Source: Ashinkailepas kermadecensis
Lineage: Eukaryota; Arthropoda; Thecostraca; Neolepadidae
Length of the DNA stretch: 64,000 nucleotides
Direction: 5' to 3'
Assembly (NCBI GenBank): GCA_034440615.1
Contig: JAOTOM010002927.1
Coordinates: 1 to 64,000, forward strand
The notes below the pieces were generated by a model. That model did no database searches and was not told the origin of the DNA. It worked only from the letters and a program-made list of their open reading frames with translations. Both the position numbers and the translations under genes were made by a program. Of this stretch, positions 34,397 through 45,679 are shown piece by piece; within the stretch, counting starts at the first letter, position 1; each line of letters begins with the position of its first letter.

Positions 34397-35916
34397 TGGC
34401 GTCCGACAGGAATCGCGAGCCGGCTTGTACTACACGCCATGTGCCATCTGGCTGTTTCTGCTGCAGCAGAAAGCCCAGCTCTTTGAGCCGACTGGCGTCT
34501 GTCGACAACAACGTTGGGCGCTTCGGGTCGTAATATGCCAGTGTGCGCACCGACGACAAAGCAGCGCGTGCCTTTTGGAACGCCACGTCATGACACTCGT
34601 CCCCATTAAAAGTTCTCCTGGTACTCAACAGGTGGCGGAGCGGCTCTAGCAGCTCCGCCGTCTCATCGGAGAAAGGGGCGACTTGATTGACTAGGCCGAA
34701 GAAACGGCGTAGATCCGTAAGGGACTGTGGCGCTGGGAATGACGTTATCACGCTGGTTAGGTCAGGATCCGGCACGTAGCCATACTCAGAAACGATGAAG
34801 CCGGCGAACTTGACTGACTTCTGCATGTGCTGAACCTTGGCAGGATTCAGAGTTACTTGGCGTTCCCTGCAGCGGTCTAAGAACCGCTTGACCCTTTGCA
34901 CGTGGTCCTCTTTTGTCTTGCTGTAGACGATGACGTCATCCACCAGTCGCTGGATACCGTCGATCCCACTGAAGCATTCATCCATCCTGCGATTGTAATG
35001 CTCGGATATAGACGATATGCCGTACGGTGCTCGGCAGAAGCGATACCGGCCGAAGGGCGTTATGAATGTTGTCAAGTGACGGCTGGACTCCTCCAGAGGG
35101 CACTGATGATACCCCTTTGCAGCGTCAAATACACTGAACCACCTAGCCTCTGATGCGGCGATTGATGCGACACATTCCGCTGGCGTACTGGACGGATACC
35201 TTTCCCGGAGGACCGATGCATTCAGCTTCGACAGGTCGCAGCAGATACGAATTCCACCGCATTTCTTCGGTGCCACTACAATCGGTGCACACCACTCAGT
35301 CGGCTCAACGACTGGTTCGATGATTTTTTCCTGCTGCAACTTGTCGAGTTCACTTCGAAGCTTTTCTCGATAGGCAAGTGGGATACGACGTGGTGCTCTG
35401 ATAGCAAACGGAATTGCGCCCTCCTTCAGTTTAATTTTGAAAGTTTCTCCTGGCATGGCCCGCACAACTCCACCGAGCACGTCAGGGTACTCATTCAGTG
35501 GTGCGGACGCTACCGAGTCAGCTTCTCGTGCTGCCAGCAATACCGCACTAGCTGCGCAATGGTGGCGCACTGCATTGTACTGGGAGCGACGACTCCCTGG
35601 GGACGGCGACCGTGAAGACGGGCGTGGCCTCTCGGAAATGGGCAACTCTACCTGCTCGGCCTCCATTGCGGTCATGGCCGTGGATTGTGTGCTGAGCTGT
35701 CGCGGGTAATTCTCGGGTATAACATGCAGACCCCGCGTCGTGCGCCAAGAGAGGATCAATCCCTTGACGCCTCTGATAATATGCACAACGTCAGTCACGG
35801 TAGCGGGGCCTAGACGGATCCGTACGGGGAGGCTACCAAGAGAACGCGCCGTTCGCCCATCGACGGCCGTCGGGTGCATAGTTGGGGGCCTCAAGCTATG
35901 GTTGTCATCTCCAATA
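34302..35916 (-). pseudogene. Gypsy pol, 5' part: protease end, reverse transcriptase, RNase H start
   Basis: The frame is open from the 35,916 junction; numbering is from 35,894. Residues 10-60 look like the C-terminal part of a retropepsin without its active-site Asp. The reverse transcriptase follows (about 160-400), with motif A VFDAAKGY (Asp257), motif B CRAPYGISS and the catalytic LVDD (Asp319, Asp320). RNase H begins at about 460 with LLSTDAS (Asp466). A one-base length difference near 34,390 breaks the frame within RNase H; the correct continuation is the neighbouring pol frame. The missing protease N-terminus and gag show 5' truncation. Confidence 0.9.
34416..34588 (-). repeat. 173-bp duplicated segment, original copy
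   Basis: This RNase H-start segment of pol is repeated at 35,917-36,089 in the same orientation, offset 1,501 bp, with about two or three differences (for example CCAGCTCTTTG versus CCAGCCCTTTG). Confidence 0.95.
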
Positions 35917-36089
35917 CGAGCCGGCTTGTACTACACGCCATGTGCCATCTGGCTGTTTCTGCTGCAGCAGAAAGCCCAGCCCTTTGAGCCGACTAGCGTC
36001 TGTCGACAACAACGTTGGGCGCTTCGGGTCGTAATATGCCAGTGTGCGCACCGACGACAAAGCAGCGCGTGCCTTTTGGAACGCCACGT
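35917..36089 (-). repeat. 173-bp duplicated segment, displaced copy
   Basis: The second copy lies at the outer (5') edge of the Gypsy element and meets LINE sequence at 36,090. It is out of place in element order and its reading frame does not continue into the adjacent protease remnant. A template switch during reverse transcription or a repair event could produce it. Confidence 0.93.
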
Positions 36090-38700
36090 TGGGCGCCGTT
36101 CATGGGCAAATTACCTTCAGCAACTCCCTTTCGACACACCGTTAAGCAAAATATGGGGATTAATCCGCCGTTTGAGCGGACGGTCCCCATTTAGATCACT
36201 ACCGGCCCTCAAACTTCACAATGTCACCATTACCGAACCACAATCAATAGTAAACACCATAGCGGATACGATTGCCCACCATAGCTCCGACGAAAACTAC
36301 AGACCGGGTTTCATAGAAAATGCACTACACACTTTTTACCTCGATCCCGCACAATTTGATTCTGATAACACAGAAATATATAATTATATTTTTCAAATTT
36401 CAGAACTCGATGCAACCATTTCCTCCGCCGGCAATACTTCGGTAGGTCCCGACAACTTACATTATTCTTTTTTTTCAGACATTTACGGGATCACACCAAA
36501 CATTGCATTTTGCACACATTGAATTCACTATGGACAACTCATGCCTTCCCCGAAACTTGGAAAGAATGTTTCATTATACCCATCCCAAAACCTGGCTAGG
36601 ACCATAGTAACCCCACTAATTTTCGACCCATTGCACTCAGCAGTTGTTTAGGAAATTTTTTGAACGTATAGCTACCAAAAGACTGACCTGGCACCTGGAA
36701 ACAAATTCCCTTCTATCTCCCATTCAATGTGGTTTTCGGCGAGAACGCAGCACCATAGATCATCTTATTCGGTTAGAAACAGACATCCGTCAAGGCTACA
36801 AAAAAAACATGAACAGACTGACGCAGTATTTTTAGACATAAGCAAAGCGTATGATATGGTTTTCAAACCTGCATTACTCTTCAAAATTACAAAAAAACTC
36901 TGTATAAAAGGACATTTAGCACATTACTTAATAGGTATTTTTATCTGGTTCTCGTCGATTCCACATCAGGTGCCGGTCAGCCATTTCCGATCCACATCGT
37001 CTCCAGAACGGCCTACCACAGGGAAGTTGTCTTTCACCAGTATTATTTAACATTATCATTAATGATCTTTTCGATGACATGCTTGCCAATATATCATATT
37101 CACTATTTGCAGATGATAGCGCAATTTGGTGCACCGGCAAACATTATGAAGATTGTTTAATTCGCTTGCAAAACACACTTGACAGAATACACGAATGGTC
37201 CCTGAAGTATGGTTTCATTTTTTTCGGCCCCAAAATCTGCAACATTGATATTTAGTAAATCGACACCCTGCCCAAACCCAGACACACCGCTTCACCTCGG
37301 GAACAACCACATACCTTTTGTAAATTCATTTAAATTTCTTGGTATTATTTTAGACCGTAGACTTTCAATGAATAAACACATCAAACACATCCAGAACAAA
37401 TGTTTTCACCGACTTAATTTATTTCGATGTATCACTTCTTAATCACTTGGAGCCGACCGCCATACACTTCGACTACTCTGCAAATCTTTAATTCTACCCA
37501 TAATAGAATATGGATCCGTAGTATATTCCGGTGCCAGCACATCCTCATTAACAATTTTAGACACCATTCCAAATAAATTTATCCGTATCGCACTCGGTGC
37601 AATGACTACTTCACCCATCATTTCTTTAGAAGCCGAAGCAGGAATCCCTCCATTAGCTCTCAGACGAATGCAACAGACACTCAGGTATGCCTAAAAAAAT
37701 CATTTTCACGAAAACCACCCCACACACACATCCTTGCACGCTCTTCCAAACATACATCATGATTATCTCGGTCCAGCCGAAAAAAAATAACTGGCCTCAC
37801 TATAGCTTCTCGGATCAAAACATATTCTGCACAACTTCATTTCACTATTCCACTGATTATTTCTCCTTCTCCACCAACCACAGCACCCTGGCAGATGGTC
37901 TCGATATCGCCATGTTCCTTTTGTTTATGCTGACGGATCCAAAGAAGCCAACATCACAGGAAACGCCATTTTTGCGGGAACATACCAAAAGCAACATCGT
38001 TTACCGGACGGAACCTAAATTTTAATTGCCGAATTACATGCCATTCTTATTGCTCTCCGTTATATCCGCAATCGTTTCCTTTGTCACCCCATGCGCAGCG
38101 TCGTCGTTTGTTCCGACTCTAAATCTGTCATTCAATCACTTTCTTCACTTTCTTTTTCGCACCATTTCCATATCTCCATTTATGACACACTTCAAACACT
38201 TCATCACATGGGCGTCAAGGTCCGTTTCCTGTGGGTGCCCAGTCACTGCGGCATCCCAGGAAACGAAGAAGCCGACAAATTAGCAAAAGCATCACTACAC
38301 ATACAAAACATCACAGAAATTCCACCACATTTCGAAGGCATTAAATCATCAATACAACAGAGCATTCGATATTTTTGGACTCAAAATTGGACACAAAACA
38401 CAAACCATACACAATTACGCGTCATCAAACCTGGCGTCCACACCTGGACCACATCATATAAAAAACCGTCTCGAAGAAAAAGTACTTTCGCGTTTACGTA
38501 TTGGCCATACTTTTCTTACCCATCGACATATATACACGGCTTCACTTCGACCTTCATGCCCATCATGCAACACCCATCTTACAGTCACACATATACTCAT
38601 ACACTGTCAACAATACCATGGCCCTCGAAAAACACTTACCGACTACTGCCGAGCACACAACATTCATTTTTCTTTACCTACGCTACCGGGAGATGAACAC
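36090..38700 (+). pseudogene. LINE ORF2 C-terminal part: reverse transcriptase and RNase H (multiple frameshifts)
   Basis: ORF2 resumes in frame with SWANYLQQLPF and the typical linker, then breaks repeatedly (first near 36,470, others near 36,600-36,660, 36,830, 37,000, 37,230, 37,440, 37,690 and 38,020). The pieces still show the reverse-transcriptase landmarks in order: GPDNLHYSFF, CGFRRERST, motif A FLDISKAYDMV and the catalytic FADD at 37,106-37,117, then FLGIILDRRL. A thumb or connection region lies at about 37,450-37,690. RNase H follows, with ADGS near 37,930, the AELHAI region near 38,030, CSDSKS near 38,110 and WVPSHCGIPGNEEAD at about 38,230-38,275. The key acidic residues survive. 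The damage makes it a clear pseudogene. Confidence 0.88.
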
Positions 38701-38880
38701 CCTTTTCTAATCAAACTACTTTTCATCTTTCTCCGACAAACCAACTTGCTCCAGAAATTATAAACTGACTGTTACAGCATAACATTTTTCTTTTCTTTTT
38801 TCCACGGCACGAAATGGCCTGAGGAGGCCGAAATGCCAATTTTAATAAAACTCAAAGATGATATGATGATGACACAACAG

Positions 38881-39475
38881 CACAGACGATACCACAGATG
38901 AGGACAAATGAATACAGAGATGTGCGTACACACCATGACTAGATTGGGTTGCCACCAACATAACTGCGGTGTAAGATGCCGTTTCAGCTTCCGCTTAAAT
39001 GCAGAAACTGAAGTAGCATCCACGTCCTCCGAGATGACGTGTGTGTTGTACGCTGAACACCACCGGTGAATGCTCGTGTTCCGGAGTTGTCTTGATGTGT
39101 GGGAGGTGCAGCATGCCGGAACGTCTGGTGCAACGATATACGACGCAGTGATTGTATGTGATCTGTCTCTGCAGTGAGATGGGCTCTTGCGACATAATTA
39201 TCTTGTGGAGGGGCACACGTCATGATGCGAGGCGAGTTCAACGGCATGAACATCCGAGGGAGATTTCTCGTGACATTTGAGATGTGGTCAAACATTTTGC
39301 GATCGAAAATCCCACGCAGCGAAGTTGTTGATCTTGTGAGCTGTGGCCATGTGTGTGCATCATGTGTCTGTGTTGCACGGCCGCACACCTGGAATGCGGT
39401 TTGTTGCGGTGCGACTCCCGAGCAGAGCGGAACATTCACCGACACAACTGCCCGACCCACCCTGCCATATCCCAC
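38881..39475 (-). other. Possible LINE 3'-end remnant, minus strand
   Basis: On the minus strand near 39,000 a stretch reads VDATSVSAFKRKLKRHL, which resembles the closing 'x-F-K-x-x-L-K-x-H-L' motif of many LINE ORF2 proteins (the segment after 'WNxLP'). It sits tail to tail with the plus-strand LINE. Frames upstream are not continuous with a recognisable reverse transcriptase. Confidence 0.25.
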
Positions 39476-40294
39476 ACATTACCCAGTCGACCTACGTGCA
39501 CGAGAGCTGTCTCCACCGGTGGCCGGAGGGACCGGCCGGCCGGCGCGTGCCGGGGGCGGCCGTCTCGGTGGCCAAGTGAGTGGCGCCGGCCGCCAGTGCT
39601 GGTCCGGTCCGGCGAGGGGCGGGTGTGTGTGTGTGTGTGGGCACGACGGAGGTCTGAGGCCGGTGCCACCGCACCCGGACACAGACCGGAGCAGCGCCAG
39701 CTGGGGACAGCCTCTGACGTGCAGGTCAGTCACCACTGGGAGGAATGAGCATGCCTGATACCTTGCAGGTCCTGTACTGAGTGAAGGCAGGTCATTCAGG
39801 TTCAGGCTGCATTGCAGGTCTGCTGCAATGCAGTCAGGAACGGAAAATCACCATGACACGGGCAGACGTCTGTTTCATAGCAAATAAGCAATGCGATTTA
39901 AAGACGGCCGTATAAAAAACCATCTGAACAAATTCACGCGGTTACGTAACACGTGCATTGCCAGCATCGTACATCCCTTCTAATAATTTTCCGCCGTTGT
40001 GGAAATTCTACCAGAATACGTTATGCATTTGTTGAAAAAATTTCGTCATGGAATATAATCGTGGCTGTAATTGAAATAAATAGTGATATTAAATAATGCT
40101 ACGTTAATGTCACCATTTTGTAACTGATGCTAAAAATGTATCGGCTCTAGGCGTATTTATGTGATGGTGTTCACCCGCTACAAACCTTCGCTACGGCGAA
40201 TCATCGACGAAACGAGATGCTGAGACAGCGGAAGTGCAGTGACAGCAAGAGGTTGATTCAGGAGTGACGCTTAGGGGAATTGGAAGCAAATTAT

Positions 40295-40297
<3 letters not shown>
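39476..40297. other. GC-rich patch and spacer, no gene supported
   Basis: 39,500-39,730 is GC- and CpG-rich with a short GT run (39,625-39,640). The rest is AT-rich. No domain recognised. Confidence 0.35.

Positions 40298-40371
<74 letters not shown>
40298..40371. repeat. (TA)n microsatellite
   Basis: About 36 TA dinucleotides. Confidence 0.97.
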
Positions 40372-40374
<3 letters not shown>

Positions 40375-40619
40375 GAGATCATTACGCCCATACATACTGG
40401 TGTATATATTTGACAATTTTGGGGTAAATTTGTGCTTTAAGGGGATTTTCTAATTGTCTATTTTCCGATGCAACATTTATGGGCATGATTAAGACGATGC
40501 GACTACTATTTCCTCTGAAAGTGCATACCTTTCAATTGTTGAGCAAAACAACACCAAAAAGAGCCTTTGAGTTCGGTAATATAACATACAAATAATGCGA
40601 AATTTAAAAGAAGTAGAAT

Positions 40620-40767
40620 AGCCTAATCTAACCTGACCCAACCAAACCTAACCTATCCTCTTTTTAAGTAAACACATTTGAAATACAACATTTGAAAACA
40701 AATTTCAACAAACAATCTGCTCAATTTCCCAACTAAGAAACGTAGTCTAACCTAACGGAACCTACCT
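40620..40767. repeat. Degenerate CCTAA-type text
   Basis: TAACCT words recur irregularly (TCTAACCTGACC, AACCTAACCTATCC, CTAACCTAACGG, AACCTACC). They resemble decayed arthropod-type telomeric repeats (TTAGG on the other strand). The match is weak and could be ordinary low-complexity sequence. Isolated similar words occur near 16,062 and 53,958. Confidence 0.3.
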
Positions 40768-40972
40768 TCGTAAAACCAATAACCACCACCACCGCTCGTA
40801 AAACCAATAGCCACCACCACCGTTCGTAAAACCTATAACCACCACCAACGCTCGTAAAACCAATAACCACCCACCGCCGCTCGTAAAACCAATAACCACC
40901 ACCAACGCTCCTAAAGCCAATAACCACCACCACCGCTCGTAAAACCAATAACCACCACCACCGCTCGTTTTC
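40768..40972. repeat. 28-bp minisatellite, about 7 units
   Basis: Units of TCGTAAAACCAATAACCACC followed by ACCACCGC. Inner variants are ATAGCC, CCTATAACC and CCAACGC. Confidence 0.92.
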
Positions 40973-42090
40973 CGCAGAAGGACCAATCCAGCCGAAATCT
41001 CAGGCTTTTAGATCTGGCCAATAGCGAACAGAACAAGGCTGCATTTTAACGAGCTGATTGGAAGTCAAATGAACGAATTTTTCAATATTTTGATATCCTG
41101 CTGAGACATGGATATTTGACCAGATTGTTAACGTTTGCACATAATAATCCTGTTCATATTGTGCTTTCTGTGACACCATCCATCGTTTTGCGTTGTGATG
41201 CACCAGTTGAAATATAATATTTCAGGACGAAAGGTTTGGATGTGATCCGAGGTGCTTTTATGGCACGAACTTGACCTTGACCTCACATTAGCGTTTTCCC
41301 AGGTTTTGATTTGTGTTTTGAAAAAAAATATGGGTGAGTTGTTACTGTTTTGAAGTTTTAAGGGCGCCTCGACCAGTTCGGAGGGATTTGAAGGAGAACA
41401 TCCCACAAATAGTCTAACAATTCACGACGGACAACAGTTGCGATTGGTGAGGTGAGTGAGCTCAGTTGGCTTGGCACAGGATGGTTGGTAGCTTGGATAT
41501 GGATGTTAAATGCTATTTATAATTTCGTCCCTACATGGAACCATTCCAGGTGTGATAGCGATCCAAGTTAGCTTACGAGAGCGTTCCATTTTGTGCACAC
41601 CGACATGTTGTGCACAATGCACATTTTGTGCACACCGACATGTCATGCACAGTGCACGTTGCACATGTGCCCACGGAGCACATTCCTCCCTTCTCACAAA
41701 TCACACTCACGCATGCACAATAATTTTGCGACGAAGACCTGCAACTCTCCGAGTGTGCATGTGGGGTTGGGGGTGGTGGATGTGGTGCGGTGGTTGTCTG
41801 TTCAGTTTCTTAGAGCATCCTGCGAGACCATCCTCTCAAATTGATTGCGTCGAGGTCGGCAAAAAGGTCGGCAAAAGGTTGCCGTCGAGGTCGGCAAAAA
41901 GCCCAGCGGCAGTTCGGTCTCAAACCATCAGCCTCTCCCGTTTAAAGAATGGTCCCTCGGGTAGCCTGTCACGCCGCATCATTGGGAGTGTCAGATCTTG
42001 TTAGATACATTCACACATTTCTCAGTGTTCAGTCGGCAACACAGCTGCATTGGTGGAGGAGCCGCGCTTTGTCGACAGTTACAGAGAATC
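40973..42090. other. Unique spacer with a 35-bp duplication
   Basis: 41,585-41,655 holds two copies of a 35-bp segment starting CATTTTGTGCACACCGACAT, rich in the palindrome GTGCAC. A GAGGTCGGCAAAAAG motif recurs at 41,850-41,900. No gene supported. Confidence 0.5.
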
Positions 42091-42360
42091 CCGAGCATCA
42101 GTCCACCAGGTCTGGGCTGTCACCAGCATCAGTCCACCAGGCCTGGACTGTCACGAGCATCAGTCCACCAGGCCTGGACTGTCACCAGCATCAGTCCACC
42201 AGGCCTGGTCCATCAGTATCAGTACAGCAGGCCTGGACTATCAGCATCAGTCCACCAGGTCTGGTCCATCAGTATCAATACAGCTGGCCTGGACTATCAG
42301 CATCAGTCCACCAGGTCTGGGCTGTCACGAGCATGAGTCAATCAGGCCTGGGCTATTAGT
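42091..42360. repeat. 31-bp minisatellite, left block
   Basis: About nine units containing GCATCAGTCCACCAGGCCTG then GACTGTCACCA or a related tail (GTCCATCAGTATC). The block is interrupted at about 42,360 by unrelated sequence and resumes at 42,667. Confidence 0.9.
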
Positions 42361-42666
42361 CATAAAGTCATAAAGTCATAAAGTGTTGAGGCTTAATAAG
42401 AGCCACAGGGGCCCATCTGGGTTAAGCCTATCTGGAAAAGGTACTAGAAATGTACATACTCTCACCCCAATCAATCCCTTATCTCAAGTTCCGAGGAAGC
42501 TATATATCGCAGCCTATCTAGCACCAATTCACTTGCTATTGCATAACACACTCCCATTGTGCTACCATAGACAATCTCATCAGTATCACATCCCGAAGGA
42601 AGGTGCTGAATCCACTGCTAGGTACACCCTATATAAAGTTATAAAGCGTTTAGATTTAAAAATATT
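42361..42666. mobile_element. About 305-bp insertion splitting the 31-bp array
   Basis: Non-repetitive AT-rich DNA separates two blocks of one minisatellite. Its left edge is CATAAAGT in three tandem copies and its right edge has the related TATAAAGTTATAAAG. It has no reverse transcriptase or tRNA boxes and no clear terminal inverted repeats. A short nonautonomous insertion is the simplest reading; expansion of the array on both sides of a unique segment is the alternative. Confidence 0.4.
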
Positions 42667-42873
42667 ACGAGCATCAGTCCGCTAGGCCTGGGCCATTAGC
42701 ATCAGTCCACCAGGCCTGGGCCATCAGTATCAGTCCACCAGGCCTGGGCTATCATGAGCATGCATGAGTAGCTGATGGCCCAGTCCACCAGGTCTGGGCC
42801 ATCAGTATCAGTCCACCAGTCCACCAGACCTGAGCTATCAGCATCAGTCCACCAGGCCTGGGCTATCAGGTCG
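42667..42873. repeat. 31-bp minisatellite, right block
   Basis: About seven units of the same minisatellite (GCATCAGTCCACCAGGCCTG), with more length variation than the left block; one place has a doubled GTCCACCA. Confidence 0.88.
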
Positions 42874-43653
42874 CATCTGTCAGCTAACGGTGACTGCGTT
42901 CGTAGAAATTTCCAAAAGTGAATGGAATTGGCTTCCAAACGACGCTTGCCACTTCCGGTGCGTCTGGGCTGCATTTTGTTCGTAGATCGCGAGGTGCACT
43001 CGATCCCCAACCTGCAGACTATGTGAGCCAACTGCAGCGGGAGACAGCATCCGGCGCTGAACCAGTTCCGCAGACGGCCGTTGTAGTGAAGGGTGAAAGT
43101 CGCCGACATATTCTCCAGTCGGCTGGCGGAGGCCGAAGCCGGGCGAGAGCCGGCGCTTTTGTGACGCTGTTGGGCAGGCTTTGTCGGCCCACAGAGAAAA
43201 CGGCCGTGGTGTCGTTTATCATGTCGCGATTATGTATGGCTAAGGATATTCAGATAAAGCGAGGCTAGCCGTGGCAAAAATACCAACAATCGCTGGTTGC
43301 TTTAATCTTGATTCATTTAAGAGGGCCTGGACTCCATGCAGATGGATGGAACCCCTGGCCTCCACCCACCGCCCGGGACAATTTGGTGGCACGCGCAATG
43401 CTGGTGTCTGCCAAGGATATCGAAGCGCTCCGGGATCTCTGGGAGAGTCGGAACTTCCTCACCATTACACTACGTCAGCACCGACTGCCCTTCCTATTTC
43501 GTCATGTTCGAAATATTCGCCGTACCTCGGAATCTGAGACCCTCCATTCCGCGATTATTAATTAGCAAGACCATGATGCTCGCTGAATGGGAAGCAGCAG
43601 AAGCGACGTCGCCTGACAACCTGCTGGCAGTGCCCGAATTGGCTATTTCAGAT
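42874..43653. other. Spacer, GC-rich in parts, no gene supported
   Basis: Open frames of about 100 codons on both strands have no recognisable domain. Confidence 0.35.
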
Positions 43654-43841
43654 CTGCCGTGACTACCCCCGCTGCAGGACGCAGGTGACGTCACGTCACG
43701 TTCAGCGCGGCCCCACAGCGGACGATGTAAACAGCGAACTGTGTCGGCTGCCGTGACCACCCCGCTGCAGGACGCAGGTGACGTCACGTCACGTTCAGCG
43801 CGGCCCCACAGCGGACGATGTAAACAGCGGACGTGTGTCGG
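43654..43841. repeat. About 93-bp duplication with CRE palindromes
   Basis: Two adjacent copies start CTGCCGTGAC at 43,654 and 43,748. Each includes GCAGGTGACGTCACGTCACG, giving a perfect TGACGTCA followed by a second ACGTCAC half site, then GCGCGGCCCCACAGCGGACG. The copies differ by one indel in a C run and a few bases. The perfect CREs and GC-rich setting suggest regulatory DNA; no exon is visible. Confidence 0.85.
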
Positions 43842-45679
43842 TCGACGGCACAGCGCCGACGTCACGGCCGTGACGAGACTCTGCCCACCCGGGCAGTGGT
43901 GGAGAGGAGGCGCGCCACTGGCATCAGCTGCGCCCGAGGGGCAGGCGTTGTGTGTGATTTCAGATATTGTGGCTGGTGCCACTGCCAGCCGCCGGACGTG
44001 TTCTCCCGCAAGGTACGCCCCTCCCCCCCCCCCCCTGGACGCCTGTTAATTGCTGGTGTCGGATAGAACCCAGTTGTCCATGCTTGGCATGCGACCCTCA
44101 GGCTATGCTTACCAGTTGATGGTCAGGTGACTTCGGTATAAATACCGTATCATTGTTTTTTTTCTTACCTTATCCTGGTGGTGGTAGTGGTAGTAGTATA
44201 TATTATCTCGCTATGATATTGTATTTGCATTATTAGAGTGACTGACTCTTCATGGCTACTTATCAGAGTGACCTCTGTGTTCACGCACACCCGGTGAGTA
44301 TCAGAGGGAGCCTGAGCGTCCAGAGTAGTGCGAGTGGTCCGAGTGCTTGCGTTCCTAACACATCCGTGGCACCTACCCGTCTGGCCGACCACGCGGCGGA
44401 GGGGGAGGGGGAGGGGAGGGCGAGTCTGGCTTAGCTGAGGCCGCCCGCGGAAGGCCGCTCCTGAGCAGCAATCGCCGGGTTGACCCGGCCTGACCGGGAC
44501 CGGGACGGGGACCGAGGCCAAGGTGCCAGGACAGCTCCGCCGGACCGGTTTCCATCGGCGGGCCGTGTGCAACGTCTGGACCGTTACTGACGGCGGGCGC
44601 CGTGTTCCCGCAGCGGTCCGACCGGCTCCGATCACGACGCACGAGTCGCCCAGCGGCGCGGCGGCACGCTCGCAGCGAGTTTCCCTATACGGAAGCGAGT
44701 TTCCCTATACGGAAGGCCTTCACTCAGCGTTCGCCGTCGCCGAAGAAGCGCGAGCTCGCGCGCTGTTGTACGCGCGACTGGCGCGTTTCCCGCCGCGGGC
44801 GGGAAGAGACGGCAGCCGGGTGGGTGACCTTGTGTCATGAGCGCGCGCCGAATGGAAGCGGTTCGCGTCACGGCGCGAGCCCGTGGCGTCAGGAGTTCGG
44901 CGAGCCGCCGCGACTCGCTGCCAAGGTCACACGGGGCCCATGGCCGCTTGATCGCGCCGACACGGCAACAGCGCACGGCCACTCGATAGTTCTGACGACA
45001 TCCTGCACGGTGAAACACTCAGAAAGCCACAGATCCAACATCATGTATAAACCAAGTCGAAACGGAGGATGTGCCCGCCTTCCGGACCAGCGACGGAATT
45101 CTGGAATGCAAACAGTAATTGAGAGTGGTCGCCGGACACTCAGTCGTGCTTGTTTGCAGTGTGGCCGGAAGTTATAAATGCTGTTATGTTTGTGGCCCGT
45201 TGGTTTGAGATGGACGATTCGTGAAATGTCCAGACGTTAGGCGATGTTGCTGTGAATTAAATGGCAACTGAATTCCATGTACTACACACGAAAAGGCAAC
45301 CCATAAAGAACGCATAAAGAAAACATAGCTTGTTTTATCATCCATACGTATGATCCTGTACGACACACATTTTCAGGGGTATCAGCATCCAGGGATGGAT
45401 TTTAAGCTGTGACCACGCCATCACCCTCTTTGTTGTCAGGGCATATAAGTCCAGATATTGTGCACCGATTGAGCTTTCGCGCATTGACGCACGTGTTACG
45501 GTAGTGATGACGTCGGGTAAAACATTCGACGTTATCCTTTCCGCACTTGCACACTGCGGAAGTGGCACGTACTGCCGTCGGGGCTGCTGGAACTCCGCAC
45601 AGTATCTGGCAAATCCTTAGACGATGGAATGCTTGGAAGCGGTCCATCATTTCAATTCGAACGTATGAGTACGCCGCTT
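43842..45679. other. Alternating GC-rich and AT-rich spacer
   Basis: Contains a C13 run at about 44,023-44,035. A TATA-like TATAAATA lies at 44,137-44,144 inside the inverted repeat CGGTAT-AA-ATACCG. A CpG-rich block at 44,290-44,990 holds a 20-bp duplication (GCGAGTTTCCCTATACGGAA at 44,675 and 44,695). No protein or RNA gene recognised. Confidence 0.4.

Larger units (their letters stand above)
32413..36089 (-). mobile_element. Ty3/Gypsy LTR retrotransposon fragment inserted in the LINE
   Basis: On the minus strand the order is partial protease, reverse transcriptase, RNase H, integrase, then the 3' LTR. The integrase and reverse transcriptase resemble the K02A2.6-like Gypsy group. The gag region, most of the protease and the 5' LTR are missing at the right end, where a displaced 173-bp copy of the RNase H start (35,917-36,089) joins directly to LINE ORF2. 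So the copy inserted and then lost or rearranged its 5' half, or inserted in truncated form. One frameshift separates two pol frames. Confidence 0.88.
29690..38880 (+). mobile_element. Non-LTR retrotransposon (LINE, I/Jockey group), split
   Basis: A plus-strand LINE with 5' UTR, ORF1 (zinc-knuckle, gag-like), ORF2 (AP endonuclease, reverse transcriptase, RNase H) and a 3' end with AATAAAACTCAAAGATGATATG, an AATAAA-type signal followed by a simple TGA-rich tail. Target-primed elements of this group end in simple repeats. The presence of RNase H points to the I group in the broad sense rather than classic Jockey. A minus-strand Ty3/Gypsy element interrupts ORF2 between 32,412 and 36,090. The 5' boundary is uncertain; I place it near 29,690 because the repeated 5' UTR motifs start there. 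Several frameshifts make the copy inactive. Confidence 0.85.

Noticed and set aside
41585..41655. GTGCAC-rich segment as a riboswitch or regulatory array
   Set aside because: Only a two-copy 35-bp duplication; no further structure seen.
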